The notes beneath the pieces were generated by a model. That model saw only the letters and a list, made by a program, of their open reading frames with translations. It had not been told where the DNA came from and did no database searches. From Casuarina equisetifolia (lineage: Eukaryota > Streptophyta > Magnoliopsida > Fagales > Casuarinaceae), in NCBI GenBank assembly GCA_028551475.1, contig CM052359.1, positions 3,101,583-3,165,582 of the forward strand: a stretch of 64,000 nucleotides of DNA. Direction: 5' to 3'. The translations under genes were made by a program, and so were the position numbers. Positions 1 to 11,911 of this stretch are shown piece after piece. Within the stretch, counting starts at the first letter, position 1, and each line of letters opens with the position of its first letter.

Positions 1-175
1 AAAAGTTTTTACCCATTACATTTTTGTGGTCAATTTATCAAAGATTCTTCAATATGTAGGACCTATTCGGTTTGTGGTGAGGATGTAATGAATTATGTAC
101 ATAGGAATTTTGGGTATATATCACTTTTTGTGATAAATGTTTGAAGTCCATCATGTTTTACGATAACACATTATT

Positions 176-406
176 TCATGTCCCTTTACTTTTCAAGCAT
201 CTAATAGAACTCTTTTCTTTCGTCATCTTGTTGGCATGCATAACCATGATGTCTTCTATTAAAAGCACTAAATCTTCCAGCAAATTAAGACAAATTCTTG
301 TCACCATCTTCTTGAATAGTTCTTCAATTTTAGAGAGCTTATTCGTTGTGCAAGAATAATGGATTGATAAAAAGGTAACAAATAAGCTATTCTTGTCTAA
401 GACCAT
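176..406 (-). other. Unrecognised 76-codon reading frame kept in both duplicated copies
   Basis: A minus-strand frame of 76 codons starting MVLDKNSLF. The counterpart in the second duplicate (15322-15552) is open over exactly the same length and differs mostly by substitutions. I do not recognise a domain. About 500 bases further upstream on the same strand (roughly 880-1010 and 16020-16130) both copies also translate into similar peptides containing a KAMDE..R element, but with stops nearby. Either this is the remnant of a gene or transposon duplicated with the NRAMP locus, or the frame survives by chance because the copies are still similar. No function is proposed. Confidence 0.3.
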
Positions 407-1690
407 AAAAGACTTTTCCTTTATTTCTCGATTTTCATTTTTTTCCCATATAGAATAAGGAGACTTTGTATCAAATAATTTTTATTTTTTGTTCTTTTTT
501 CCTTGGCTAATGAGCTATTAAGACGAGGTTCTTTATCAAATTAAGTTGGTTGTCCAAAAGGTGAAGTATTTTTCTAGTCAAATATTTGTTGACTATATAA
601 TTTACTATAGTTTTGAACATAAAAAGAAATATCTTTTAATTTTTTGCTAATAGACCTTAAACAATTACTTAGTTTTCTTATTCAATGTCTTCCACACACC
701 ATTCTTTATGGTACACTTTAATTATGAGTTTGAGTATTATATCTTAATGTTGTGATGACTTCTTTCTAAGAGATTTATTGAACTTAATTAGTTCAACCTT
801 TTCTTAAAGCTCACTATAGTTTTGGAGTTGGAGTAACCTTCTTACTTTTTCATAAAGGCATTTTCTGCTATTTTCTCATTGGGAGGATATTGAAACTCAT
901 TTTCAAAAATACCAGAAATAGTAAGAAAATGGTCCATTTTGTGAGCATCCATTCTTTCTTTTTCATCCATTGCTTTACCAACAAGAACATAATAAGCATT
1001 TTTAACCTTTTCTAACTTTATTGTTACTCAGCAACTTTATAAAGAAGACTACTAAAGTATTGCCGGAATCACCCTTTTTCAATCAAATTCAAGAATTTCA
1101 TACTCCATTATATATTCATATAACTCCTTGAAAACTTCAAAATTTGGAGAACTTGAAGTTTAGAATTATTTGACAATGAAGTCCACGTTAAAGAGAAACA
1201 TACTTGTAAATTATTTTTAAAACTTAGATAATTTCTCTTCTTGAAGAGAGGTAGACATAAGCCTTTCGCATAGTATCAATATTCTTTTTACTTTCAATAT
1301 TATACAACAAAATCCAACATTAAAAAGAAAAACACTTGTAAATTACCTTGTAAGCCTATATAATTATTGTCCTCGATATGACCAGTAGAAAAAAGATACA
1401 TCTAGATCTTTTAGAATAACTTCCAAAATTTATGACATCAAACCAAACAGGAGCAGGTGTCACACATGTGGCAATCATAAATCATCGCCACTGTTTATTT
1501 CTCCACCCACTCAAGTCGAAATATGTTTAGAGGTTGAATGCATACATCAAAAAAAGGAAAAAAAATCACCACAGGTCGATTATCTGTACCCATGAATACA
1601 GCAATTCATCTACCCCCATCAATTTCTCTCTCTGGTTTCCTGGACCACGCTGAATGATTGTACTCTATGTACTCTTCCTTCTCATTCGCC

Positions 1691-1699
1691 CTTATAAAT
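1691..1699 (+). promoter_or_regulatory. Putative TATA box of NRAMP copy A
   Basis: CTTATAAATA lies about 70 bases before the ATG at 1764 and matches the plant TATA consensus. The equivalent position in copy B reads TATAAGTA. Promoter role inferred from position and conservation of the surrounding sequence. Confidence 0.55.
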
Positions 1700-1763
1700 A
1701 CGTTGTCTTAGAGAACTGGCTTTGCACATAATCCGGTTCAGTAGGAGACAGCAAGACAGAGAC

Positions 1764-4700
1764 ATGGCTCTAGTTCAGATACAGGAGACACCCAGGTGGA
1801 AGAGACTTTTGGGTTTCGTGGGACCTGGTTTCCTCGTCTCTGTCGCTTACCTTGATCCCGGAAACTGTAAGCCAAACGCCACCCTCTCCCTCTCTTCTCC
1901 GTCGCCTTCCTCTGTGATTACTGCTTATAACCCAGCCTAAGGTTGTTTTATCACGTATGTGCCATTCCTCGTAGGCTGGGTTCTAACCACGTTGTCTTTG
2001 TAACTCAATGAGTATCCAAGAATGCATACTGCTTGAATCTTAGATGCAATTTATATGTCTCTTTTTAGCAATTACTTTTACTTTTGTTTCATCGTCATGA
2101 AACACATAAGAACATGCGGTTTGTGTTTATGACTTCTGCTTTCTTTTTTGCGTCATTGCAGTGCAGACAGATCTCCAAGCTGGTGCAGACCATAAATACG
2201 AGGTCGTTTCCTTCTCCTCCCGTTTTCTTCTTTTTTCTTTTGCCTTCTTCGGGGAAGTTATGTTTTTTCTTTTCTTTTCAAACACTCGTAATCTCAGTCA
2301 TGTACTGGCGTCGAACTGAAAACCAACAAATAATGCATGATTTGAAAAAGTTATTTTTAACTCCTATAAAGTAAAGTTTTCCTTTGTACTAATTTTTCAA
2401 ATTATCCTTTGGCTAGAAATTATTATATGCCCAACTTGTTTGATGTTGAAGTTTACAAAAAAATATACATACACCATATTGACAAATTAATCTTTTACAG
2501 AATACTCAAATAAAAGAATAAATGGTATTTAAATTAAAAATATACTAGCTAAATGATTAAAGGCTAAGATGTTTATGTGTTACAACCAGATCTAAATGTT
2601 AAATTATTAGTCAAAACACATATTTTGTTTCTTTACATCATCGTAGCATCAGTATTTTTCTTGGTCACGTCATTCGAGCAACCCTTTGTTTTGATATCAC
2701 ATGTTGGGATCTATATGCATTAGTACTTGGTTAAAAGCTTAACAAACTCAATAAGATTTTAGTTATGGCCTTAACCATTCCCTTAGTTAAAAAAAAAGAT
2801 TAAATTCAGTAATTTGGTGATCCTTTTATTAGCTTTGGTCATCTTCTTATCAGTTTTTGAGTGACCTAACCACCTTTTGATTTCCTAAAATAATTCAATC
2901 ATTTTTTTTTAATTTTCTAATTTTTTTTTTACACACTCATACATACAAAAGAGGAAAGGAGAGAATCAAACCCCTAACCAATTGGACTCGTCGGTTAGGG
3001 GGTTGGCTTACTGTTAAGCCAAGAGTATTCCTCCAATTCAATCATTATTTGAATATATCCTTTGGTAATAAGGGAAAAAAGTTATCATATTTGCATTACT
3101 ACACTACTTCCCATCCACTTAATTTGCATTACTACACTACTTCCCATCCACTTAATTTTGGGACTTTGTTTTCGAAGGTCATTTTTTATTTTGGATAAAG
3201 CCTATTCTTTTTCTAACGTATTCTTATACATTTATTCTTTTATTTAAGCAGTTGCTATGGATTGTGCTTCTCGGATTGATTTTTGCTTTGATAATCCAAT
3301 CTCGTTCTGCAAATTTAGGGATCGTTACAGGTTTTACATCTATGCTCCACTCAAGATTGCATCTTTGTTCTTCTTTTTTTTCTCTTTGGGTAAAAAGATG
3401 CCATTATGTTACTTGAAAAACTAATACTACGCCATAGCCATCTAAACTTCACTATTAGTATTTAGTGTTAGGTATAAGGGAGTTTGGAGTGATAAGTAAT
3501 GAATCATTGGACTATTAGCTTATTGATTGAAACTCACTTTTACTACATTGACAAGATTGAAAATACAGTTTTTCAACAAGATCATAAGTGTAAGGATTAA
3601 AAATATGGATTGGTATGATATTTCTTGGTTATACCACAACTAAGTAGGTTAGATCAAATAGAATTGTCCTTTTTTGCTAAGCAAAATAATTGTATATAAA
3701 ATATATCAATATAAGATGGTTATGGGCATATTTTTATGAGAAAACCTTACATAATATTACATCACATTATATGAAAAAGGTCTCTTCAAGTTTCTAGGCA
3801 TAACAAAGAAATAGATTCAGTTATTTTAAAATTTTCTTTTATACAATAAAATTTATCTCTTACTAACTTTTTGATAATAATATTCGTAATAGCAAGCTAG
3901 AATACAAAGTAAATCCAAATTGCGCACTTCAAAATGTTGCTGATAATAGCACGTGGATCTAATTGCTTAATCTTTGCTTATAGGAAAGCATCTTGCCGAG
4001 CACTGCAGGGCAGAGTACCCAGCTTCGGTGAGCTACTGCCTGTGGATACTCGCTGAGATTGCCGTCATCGCTGCCGACATCCCAGAAGGTGTTGACAGCT
4101 TTTAGTGCATGATGCTAAAACCAATGCACAGTAGAAATGAACATAAAATAGACAGAGAAACATGTATCTAAACGCTGTTCTGATCTATGCATCTACAGTG
4201 ATGGGAACGGCCTTTGCTCTCAACCTCCTTTTCAAAATACACTTATGGACTGGAGTCCTGCTGGCTGGGTTGCATACTCTTCTCCTCCTTGGGCTGCAAA
4301 GATATGGCGTTCGTAGCTCCGAAGTCTCTTTTACTTGCTTTCTTCATTTTGATTCGTTCTCTGACAGATTATTCATCTGTGTAGATAAGGAAGCTGGAGA
4401 TAGTCATCATCACGCTAATAATGATCTGCGGAGGTTGCTTCTTCGCCGTGCTGATCCACGTCAGAGCTAGTCCGAAGGAAATCCTGACCGGCATGTTTGT
4501 TCCCAAGTTGAGCGGGAAAGGAGCCACTTTAGATGCCATATCTCTTCTAGGAGCACTGATCATGCCGTAATTTCATACACTATATTGCTAGTTTGTATCT
4601 TAAAACGTGGGAATCCATATTCATTCACTCAGGTAGATAATAGTAGTCAACTACCTGCTAGCTCAATAATAAGTTGGTAGGGCTGGAATCAAAAGATCAA

Positions 4701-6304
4701 GTTTGACACTTGAACGTGTGAATTGGGTGTGTACATCAAAAATTAAAAAAATAATTAAAAAATAAAAAAGACATCATTTTCAAACTTGGGATAAAGAGGA
4801 TGGGTTATGATCAAACACAACTAAAAGCCAAACTATTTAATTCTCTGTTTCGTTTAGGGTTGGAACGTTGATATACAATAAGTTTCATTTTATACAAACT
4901 GCAGGCACAATCTTTTTCTGCACTCGGCATTGGTCATATCGAGGAAATTTCCTCACTCACCTGATGGTATCGAGGTAAGTTCCTTAAACTCCTAGTTATA
5001 TTCCTTCCGTGACTACAAATTCCTGGAAGACTAACATCTTTTTCCCTCTATTTCTCTCCCACCCACAAAGAGTGCAAGCATACACTTTCTGATAGAAAGT
5101 GGGCTGGCGTTGTTCTTGGCGTTCCTCATCAATGTGGCAGTTGTGTCCCTCACCGGTAGCGTGTGCTCCGATCCAAGAATCTCTTTAGGAAACAAGGCTT
5201 ATTGCAAGGATGTTACTCTGAATTCTGCATCTTCCTTGTTTAAGGTACTAACAATTATTCTTTCTTTATTATTGACCTTTCTTTTGCTTCGAACTAGATC
5301 ATGGAAATGATTTGTATTGTTCAGAATGTGCTCGGCGACTGGAGTTCAAAGTTATACGCCATATCTTTGCTTGCTTCTGGTCAGAGTTCAATTGTTACAG
5401 GAACCTATGCGGGGCAGTACATCATGCAGGTGCTTCCTGATGTCTGAATCACTTTCCCTCATAGACAAATCTGGGTTTGAAGCATTAATCATGCGTTTTT
5501 CTTTCAGGGTTTCTTAGATTTGAAGATGAAGCTCTGGTTGAGAAACTTAGTAACAAGATCAATAGCCGTTGTTCCAAGTCTAGCGGCATGCATAATCGGT
5601 GGATCACGGGGAGCTGCAAAGCTTATCATCGTCGCTTCTGTAATTCCAAACCATGCAACATTAGATATGCTTCTTATTATTTCTAACTCACTCCTACGTT
5701 CGAAACTTAACTAGTAACTTTCTCTTCAGATGATCTTGTCATTCGAACTGCCATTCGCATTGGTTCCTCTACTCAGGTTTACCAGCAGCGAAGTGAAGAT
5801 GGGTCATCACAAGAACTCAATACAGGTAAAGTTACGCATGCACCAAAACTCACAAAATTCGGTGTCAAACTTGGAATCAAGAGTTTCTAAGCAACACATC
5901 TTCCAACTACACCACACGTTTGTCGACTTATATTTGCACCTATTGTGTGAGACATTTGCTTTTGGTGCTTCATGTAGGTTAGTCTAGTCACATGGCTACT
6001 GGTCTTTTGCTCAATTGGGATCAACATTTATTTCTTGGGCTCGACTATGATCGGATTGATGATGAGTAACCAGATGCCCAAGAACGGATCTATCTTCGCT
6101 GGAATACTAGCTTGTCTAATGGTGACGCTGTACCTCGCGCTCTTGGCATACCTTTCACTCAAAAGAGAGAGACCCAATGCAAGCCCCCCTCACCTGGCAA
6201 TGGCCACCATACCAACCGGCGGATCCAGGGACGAGAGGGGCTCAGATTTGCGCAGCAACCAGAAACCCAATAAGTTTGAGTCCGATGACATTATCCCTGG
6301 CTAA
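1764..6304 (+). CDS. NRAMP divalent metal transporter, tandem copy A
   Basis: NRAMP proteins move Fe2+, Mn2+ and related divalent metals with protons across the plasma or endosomal/vacuolar membrane. Twelve exons join in phase: 1764-1866, 2162-2202, 3252-3330, 3984-4088, 4199-4308, 4385-4566, 4905-4974, 5071-5244, 5325-5429, 5508-5639, 5730-5825 and 5978-6304 (1524 nt, 507 residues). The DPGN motif of the first membrane segment and the MPHN motif of the sixth, the metal-site signatures of the family, are both present, as is the [20 protein letters not shown] block of the transport signature. By remembered sequence it is closest to the plant NRAMP1/6 and OsNRAMP5-like clade rather than NRAMP2/3/4. 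The N-terminus before the first membrane segment is only about 20 residues, shorter than in most plant NRAMPs. Intron 2 carries a SINE and a 33-bp duplication. A copia element sits about 120 bases beyond the stop and probably interrupts the 3' UTR. The gene looks functional. Confidence 0.95.
2904..3034 (-). mobile_element. tRNA-derived SINE in intron 2 of NRAMP copy A
   Basis: A 131-bp insertion flanked by perfect 12-bp target duplications AATTCAATCATT (2892-2903 and 3035-3046). Read on the minus strand it has a box-A-like TGGCTTAACAGTAAG, then a box-B-like GGTTTGATTC about 50 bases from the start of box A, and ends in an A-rich tail (T-rich at the plus-strand left end). These are the marks of a Pol III-driven SINE. 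Copy B of the gene lacks it and keeps one copy of the target (about 17975-17995), which gives an exact empty site. Family not identified. Confidence 0.8.
3091..3156 (+). repeat. 33-bp tandem duplication in NRAMP-A intron 2
   Basis: The unit starting TTGCATTACTACACTACTTC is present twice (3091-3123 and 3124-3156), apparently identical. Copy B has a single diverged version at about 18030-18065, so the duplication arose in copy A after the gene duplication. Confidence 0.9.
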
Positions 6305-6419
6305 GGACTTGTACTGCTTCTTAGCCTTGCATCCAATTTGCTCAATCTGGGTTTGCTTTTGTTCTTGCTTTCTTCATGCCATGGTCTAAAAAAACGTTTG
6401 GAGAGATGGGATGTTGAAT

Positions 6420-6424
6420 CTAGT
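6420..6424. repeat. Left target-site duplication (CTAGT) of the copia element
   Basis: CTAGT directly precedes the 5' LTR and recurs at 12186-12190 right after the 3' LTR. Copy B has a single CTAGT in the matching context (TTGAATCTAGTACT, near 21430), the unoccupied site. Confidence 0.92.
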
Positions 6425-6689
6425 TGTTGAAGGTTGATGGTTTTTTCTTTATGTTATCATATATTGGGCTTAGAATAAGGCTTAATATATTTTCTTATAT
6501 TGTAAGATACTAGAGTTTCTTTGTATAAGTCTTACTCTGTTTATATATAACTTCTTAGGTTAAACTGTTGAAAATATAACCAAATACCAAGAGATCTCTT
6601 CTCTACATCTTTTTCTTCTCTTGTAACTAGTTTTGATTTTGTTTAATCAATAAAAAAACTTTTCTTCCAAGAGTTTATCAAATTCTTTA
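6425..6689 (+). repeat. 5' LTR of copia element
   Basis: Begins TGTTGAAGG and ends TTCTTTA where TTCTTCA is expected (the terminal CA is mutated to TA). It contains a TATA-like stretch (TTATATATAA near 6541) and a poly(A)-type AATAAAAAA near 6649. It aligns throughout with 11912-12185. Confidence 0.9.
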
Positions 6690-6704
6690 TTGTATCAAAG
6701 CCAA
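6690..6704 (+). other. Primer-binding site of the copia element
   Basis: TTGTATCAAAGCCA follows the 5' LTR and resembles the TGGTATCAGAGCC site, complementary to the initiator methionine tRNA 3' end, used by plant copia elements. It has at least two mismatches. Confidence 0.75.
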
Positions 6705-7286
6705 CGATTTCGTTGGATTCTTTGGTTAGTTTTTGTCCACGTTGCTGAGCCGACAATTTAGGATTTCATGTCGTGATTCAGCCGATCCAAGCCTTTTTGT
6801 CTTTGGTTGCGCGTAACGAGAACGACTTTCTTTCTCTGAACTAAAAAGAAGGTGCGGTGTGCTTGTGAAACACTCGGCTAAGTGTTTTCTTTTGGCCTTT
6901 TCAAACGTAAAGGTGGTTTTCTCTCTCTTCCAAGCAAAAAGGTGCATGCTTTTCTCTCTCCGAATTCTGAAACAAGGTGCGGCAATGGACTTTCTCTCTC
7001 CGAATTAAACAAACAGGTTCCCCTTGCCGTTAGCTTTATCCTTTGTTTTATGCATTTTCTTTGGCAATACATCAAATCAAGCAGTTTTGACTTTGCCGAC
7101 TATACCAAGCAACCACACAATCCTTAGTATTTCCTTATTTCCTTCTTGCTTTCTTGCTTTGTGACTATTTTGGTTTGTTATTGTAGTTTGGATATTTTGT
7201 CAAACAATTATTTTTTGAATATTTCCTAGTACTTTTTCTTAGATATGTTTTGGTACGAGTAGTTTGGAGACTTTTTTGGTTTTGTC

Positions 7287-8440
7287 ATGGCTACTAAATT
7301 GGATCCTCTTCAACCACTGGTTACTCCATATATTGCTCCTCATGCTCAGAAAATGCACCAAGAGAAGGAGGATCAATCACATTCTAAATTAGATCATCAT
7401 AAGGGTTATGTTTTTTCAATTTCGATCATTATAGACCCAAACGATCCCCTATATCTACTACTCGGTGACACTAGTGGACCTCCTTTGGTTGGTTTCAAAC
7501 TCAATGGCTTCAATAATTATGTTGTTTGGAGTCACGCTATGAAACTTGCCCTTCTCTCTAAGAACAAGTTGGTATTTGTAGATGACAAATACCCCACTTC
7601 AGTTAAAAATTTACCCCATTTACCTATCTAGGAGCGTTGTAATACAATTTGTCTTTCTTGGATCCTTAAGTTACTATTTAGACAACTCCATGAGGGCTTA
7701 TCTACACGGTCAATGCTACCAATCTTTGGAAGGAGCTTTGTACCCATTACAGCCAGGTCGACCCGACCCAGATCTACAACTTTCTAAATGAATTGAGCTC
7801 ACAAGGCAATCAGATGGATCAATTACTTCTTATTTTCATCAATTGAGAGCATTATGGGACGAGTATGCTTCATTGATGGCTTTGGATTCATAAAAAAATG
7901 TCCAAAACTAATGGTTGGAAACTTCATTAAGAACACATGAAGTTTTATCAATTCTTGAAAGGACTAGATGACCCTTTTTCTTATCTCAGAGATCAGATTT
8001 TGTTCATGAGGCCACTTCCTGACTTTTTGCTAGCTTACTCCATCGCCAACAATGCCAAATATCGGTATGGAGGACCAGAGAAGACGACTGGTGATTCTTA
8101 GGCTTTTATGACAACATATGGGAGTGACGCAACAAGTTGATATGCATTTGAGCCACTTGTTGCAGCACTAGGGTCTAAGCAGTCAACTAAGACAACATTT
8201 TTGCATAACGAAAACGACACATTGTTTTTGCTTAAAGCAGGGCAAAGTGATGTGTCGCCTAGGGTTTCTGGCAAACCCAAATGTGAGCATTGTGGACGCG
8301 AAGGGCACTATAAGAAAAGTTGTTATCGTCTTAAGGGGCCTTAATGTGAGCATTATCAACTTTTTGGACATAAGAAGGAAGCTTGTCACAAGATTAATGG
8401 TTATCCTATGGGTCACAAGAATTTTACTAGTAATTCTACA
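7287..8440 (+). pseudogene. Broken copia gag region with CCHC zinc knuckle
   Basis: Opens with an ATG frame (MATKLDPLQP) of 114 codons. Its DPNDPLYL and VWSHAMKLALL elements are typical of the N-terminal gag part of plant copia elements. The frame then breaks several times. A zinc knuckle of pattern C-x2-C-x4-H-x4-C (CEHCGREGHYKKSC) is encoded at about 8281-8325. Stops between these parts make it non-functional. Confidence 0.85.
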
Positions 8441-8445
8441 ATCAA

Positions 8446-8856
8446 TTGGCCATTGTTGAGCCTAGTCATTGTACTTTTACACCAAAACAATATGAGCACA
8501 TTATCCATCTGATCAAGGAAGACTATGATAAGACCTCTCATGCTAATGGAACAGGTATTCCAGAATCTTTTCCTTACATATGGATTATAGATAGTGGGGC
8601 CAATGATCATATTATTATTGATTTTATTTGCTTAGAATTTCCTATTAAATGCATATCTAAGTCTAGATCTGTTAAACTGCCAAATAGAGAACTAAGCCAA
8701 GTCACCCACACTGGTTTCATAACCCTAGCTAACGGTTTAAAATTACGTACCGTTCTTTATTCTTGTGATTTCAAATATAATTTGTTGTCTATAGCTAAAT
8801 TCACTACTGAGAATAATTGTTTAGTGGTTTTCTATGTTGATTTGTGTGTCTTTTAG
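8446..8856 (+). pseudogene. Copia protease-domain remnant
   Basis: An open stretch of about 136 codons encodes WIIDSGANDHI at about 8581-8613. It carries the DSGA active-site motif of retroelement aspartic proteases, followed by LPNRELSQVTHTG, the usual continuation. It ends in a stop before the integrase region, which breaks the polyprotein. Confidence 0.85.
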
Positions 8857-8862
8857 GACCTC

Positions 8863-9475
8863 TTGACAAGTGACATCAAAGAAATTGGTAGAATGCGACA
8901 TGGACTTTATTTTTTCTTGCACCCTAGGAATAAACATCTTAGTAAATTTTTTGGTACTGCACCAGCACTTTCAATTACTTTAGCATGTAATGACCTTAAT
9001 TTTCATTTATGGCATTCACAACTTGGTCACATGTCGTTATCTAAATTTAAATTTTTGAATGATTTCAAAGATTTTTCATCTTCTGATTTTCATTGCTTAA
9101 TTTGTCCTTTGCTAAAAAAACACATGATCCATTCACTATTCACATTGAGAATGTCAAAAATCTTTTTGATTTAATCCATGTAGACATTTGGGGACCATAT
9201 CATGCCCCAAATCGTGATGGTTCGAAATATTTTCTAACCATCATTGATAATTTTTTACGAGGGACTTAGACTTTTTTCATGAAACATAAGATTAAAATAG
9301 TATCACATTTGAAACATTTTTTTAACACAATTCAAAATAATTTCAACATTGGAATCAAACGCATTCGTTCTGATAATGCAATTGATTTCTTTAATTCCTC
9401 ATGTGACAAATTATTTTCATCACAGGATATCATGCATGAAAGTTCATATGTATATACCCCATAACAGAATATTGT
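8863..9475 (+). pseudogene. Copia GAG-pre-integrase and integrase-core remnant
   Basis: About 8998-9070 encodes LWHSQLGHMSLSKFKFL, the pre-integrase HxxxxH element. About 9165-9475 encodes FDLIHVDIWGPYHAP and, further on, RSDNAIDFFN, which hold two acidic residues of the integrase core. Frame changes and stops interrupt the region. From about 9476 to 10370 only scattered, degenerate integrase C-terminal and connecting sequence is seen. Confidence 0.8.
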
Positions 9476-10370
9476 AGTAAAACGTAAACATCGTCACTTA
9501 TTAGATGTTGCACAGCTTTAAGATTTCAAAGTCACATGCCTACATGTTTTTAAGGTAAATGTATAAGCATTGCCACACACATTATCAATAGCATTCATTC
9601 TTCAGTCTTACATGAAAAATCTCCTTATGAAATGATTCATAGGAAAACTCCTAACGTCTTTAGACTTTGAGTCTTTAGTTGTCTTTGCTATGCTTAAGTG
9701 ATAGGGCACAAAAACAAATTTGTCCCTCAAACTATTCCTAGTATTTTCATGAGATATCTTTTTAGGCAAAAAGGGTATAAACTTTATAACATTGAAAGAA
9801 AGAAATTTCTTGTGAGTTATGATGTTCGTTTTCATGAAAATGTTTTTCCTTTAAAAAATATAAAAACTAGGTCCCATTCTTCAGAATTCCTATGATTTCA
9901 TCTCAAGATAAGGAGCATGTACAACAAGTTATTAAAGTTAACCCTAATTTAGATATTTAAGTAATCTCTCCTACCCAATCCATTTCCATTCATGATACAA
10001 CCATTCATATTACACCAAATATTACCACTTCTAATATATCAAGCAACCAACCCAATGATTCTACCTTGGAGATTCTAGATCTTCCTTGTACATCATCTTA
10101 TGTTTTCACTTATGATGAGATAGAGGACAATCCTTTCTCACTGACCATGCCTGATCCCATAGTCCCTTCATCACTTCCTAAAAAATCTACTAGAATTTCT
10201 AGGTCACCCATATGGACTTAAGATTATGTTTGCAACAACATTAGTTCCTCCATACAATATCCCATATTTAACTATGTATCTTATACACATTTACCCATTC
10301 CACATCAACATTCATAGTAGCCTTTTCACTTGAGATAGAACCCTTGTTCTACCATGAGGCAATTAAGGAT

Positions 10371-11640
10371 TCTAGATGGTGAGATGCCATGGATTAGGAA
10401 ATGAGAGCATTAGAATTAAATAGAACATGGGAACTGGTAAACCTACTACCACAGAAAAAACCCATAGGATGAAAATGGGTATACAAGATTAAGTATCATG
10501 CTGATGGGAGCATTGAACGCTTTAAGGCTTGTTTAGTAGTAAAAGGCTATAGTCAGACAGAAGGCATTGACTATCATGAGACTTTCTTTTCTATAGTAAA
10601 ATTTGTAATAGTTAAAAATGCATTATCTATTGCTTCATAACGTAAATAGACTACTTGACAAATGGATGTCCATAATGCATTTCTACAGAGAGACTTAGAT
10701 GAAGAAGTATATATGAAACCACCACCTAGGAGTCTTTTTTAAGGAGGGTTCAAAGTATGTCGGTTGAAGAAATCTTTGTATGGGTTAAAGCAAGCCTCAT
10801 TACAGTGGAATGAGAAGTTTGCAGAAGTTTTAGTATCTAATGGTTATCGATAGTCATTGTACGACTATTCTCTTTTCACTAAAGGACAAGATAATACTAT
10901 TGTTTTAGTGTTTATATATGTGGATGACATCTTAATTACTAGTGATGACATACAAGAAATTGAAGCTTTACAAGCCTATTTTCATTTTACATTTTGAATT
11001 AAGGATTTGGGAGAACTCAAGTATTTTCTTGGGATTGAGATCCTTCAAGATTCAAATGGCATGCATCCCAGTCAATGTAAGTATTTCTTATAATTGATGT
11101 CTGAATTAGGATTGTTAGTTGTAAAGCATGTTAGAAATCCCATAAAGACAAATGTCTTATTCATTAGCTTGAAATATAATGAGCGAGTTCGTCCATAAAT
11201 AGATGATCCACCATTTGAAAACATCTTGAGTTATCGGTAGTTGATTAGTTAGTTGAATTATCTTAATATAACATGCCCTAATATAGCTTTTCTGATACAA
11301 CTCTTAAGTCAATTTATGCATGCTCTAAAGTGATCCCACTAGGAGGCAGCTCTCCACGTTGTTAAGTATTTCAAAGGAACAATAGGGCTTGGTTTATTCT
11401 TTTCTTTAGATGGTGATTTTTTCTTGCAAGCTTTCTATGATGCTAGCTATGCAAAATGTCCTATGACTCGTTGATCAATTATTGGCTTTTGTCTTATACT
11501 TGGACATTCAATAATTTCTTAAAAAAGTAAAAAGTAACTAGTTGTGACACTTTCTTCAACAAAGACCAAATATAGGGTCATGGCAACCACTACTTATGAG
11601 ATTGTTTGGGTGGTTGGTTTATTAAAAGATATAGGAATTA
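10371..11640 (+). pseudogene. Copia reverse transcriptase / RNase H remnant
   Basis: Encodes KWVYKIKYHADGSIERFKA (about 10476-10535), MDVHNAFLQ (about 10662-10690) and the catalytic YVDD (about 10918-10930), followed by RNase H blocks such as the LSSTKTKY-like stretch near 11545. Numerous TAG, TAA and TGA codons stand where family members have Gln, Arg or Trp, consistent with C-to-T decay. No part can make active enzyme. Confidence 0.88.
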
Positions 11641-11902
11641 ATGTTTTATAGTCAATGTTGTTATATTATGATAATGAAACAGTGCAAAAATTGACAAAAA
11701 CCTAGTTTTTCATTAGAAGACCAAGCACATAGATGTTTCTTGTCATTTCATTCGAGAAAAATACGTTATGGTTTAATTAGCACAGCATATGTTGGGAGTG
11801 GTGATCAACCTACAGATATTTTGACCAAGGCTTTAGGGATAAATCAACATTATCATCTCTTTAGCAAGCTTGGGGTCTTGGACTTCTTTTGACCCTCAGC
11901 TT

Positions 11903-11910
11903 GAAGGGGG
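11903..11910 (+). other. Polypurine tract of the copia element
   Basis: GAAGGGGG lies one base before the 3' LTR, the position of the second-strand primer in LTR retrotransposons. Confidence 0.75.
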
Positions 11911-11911
11911 T

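Larger units (their letters stand above)
1..1763. other. Upstream region of NRAMP copy A (left part of the duplicated unit)
   Basis: AT-rich DNA that aligns along its whole length with 15148-16919, so it belongs to the tandem duplication; its left edge lies outside the window. It carries a degenerate, possibly once-coding minus-strand stretch (see 176-406 and the related traces at about 880-1010). The last 300 bases (about 1460-1763) are the best conserved between copies and hold the promoter and leader of the NRAMP gene. Confidence 0.8.

Noticed and set aside
2904-3034. A functional tRNA gene
   Set aside because: Box A and box B-like words exist, but there is no cloverleaf, and the A-rich tail plus target duplications identify a SINE.
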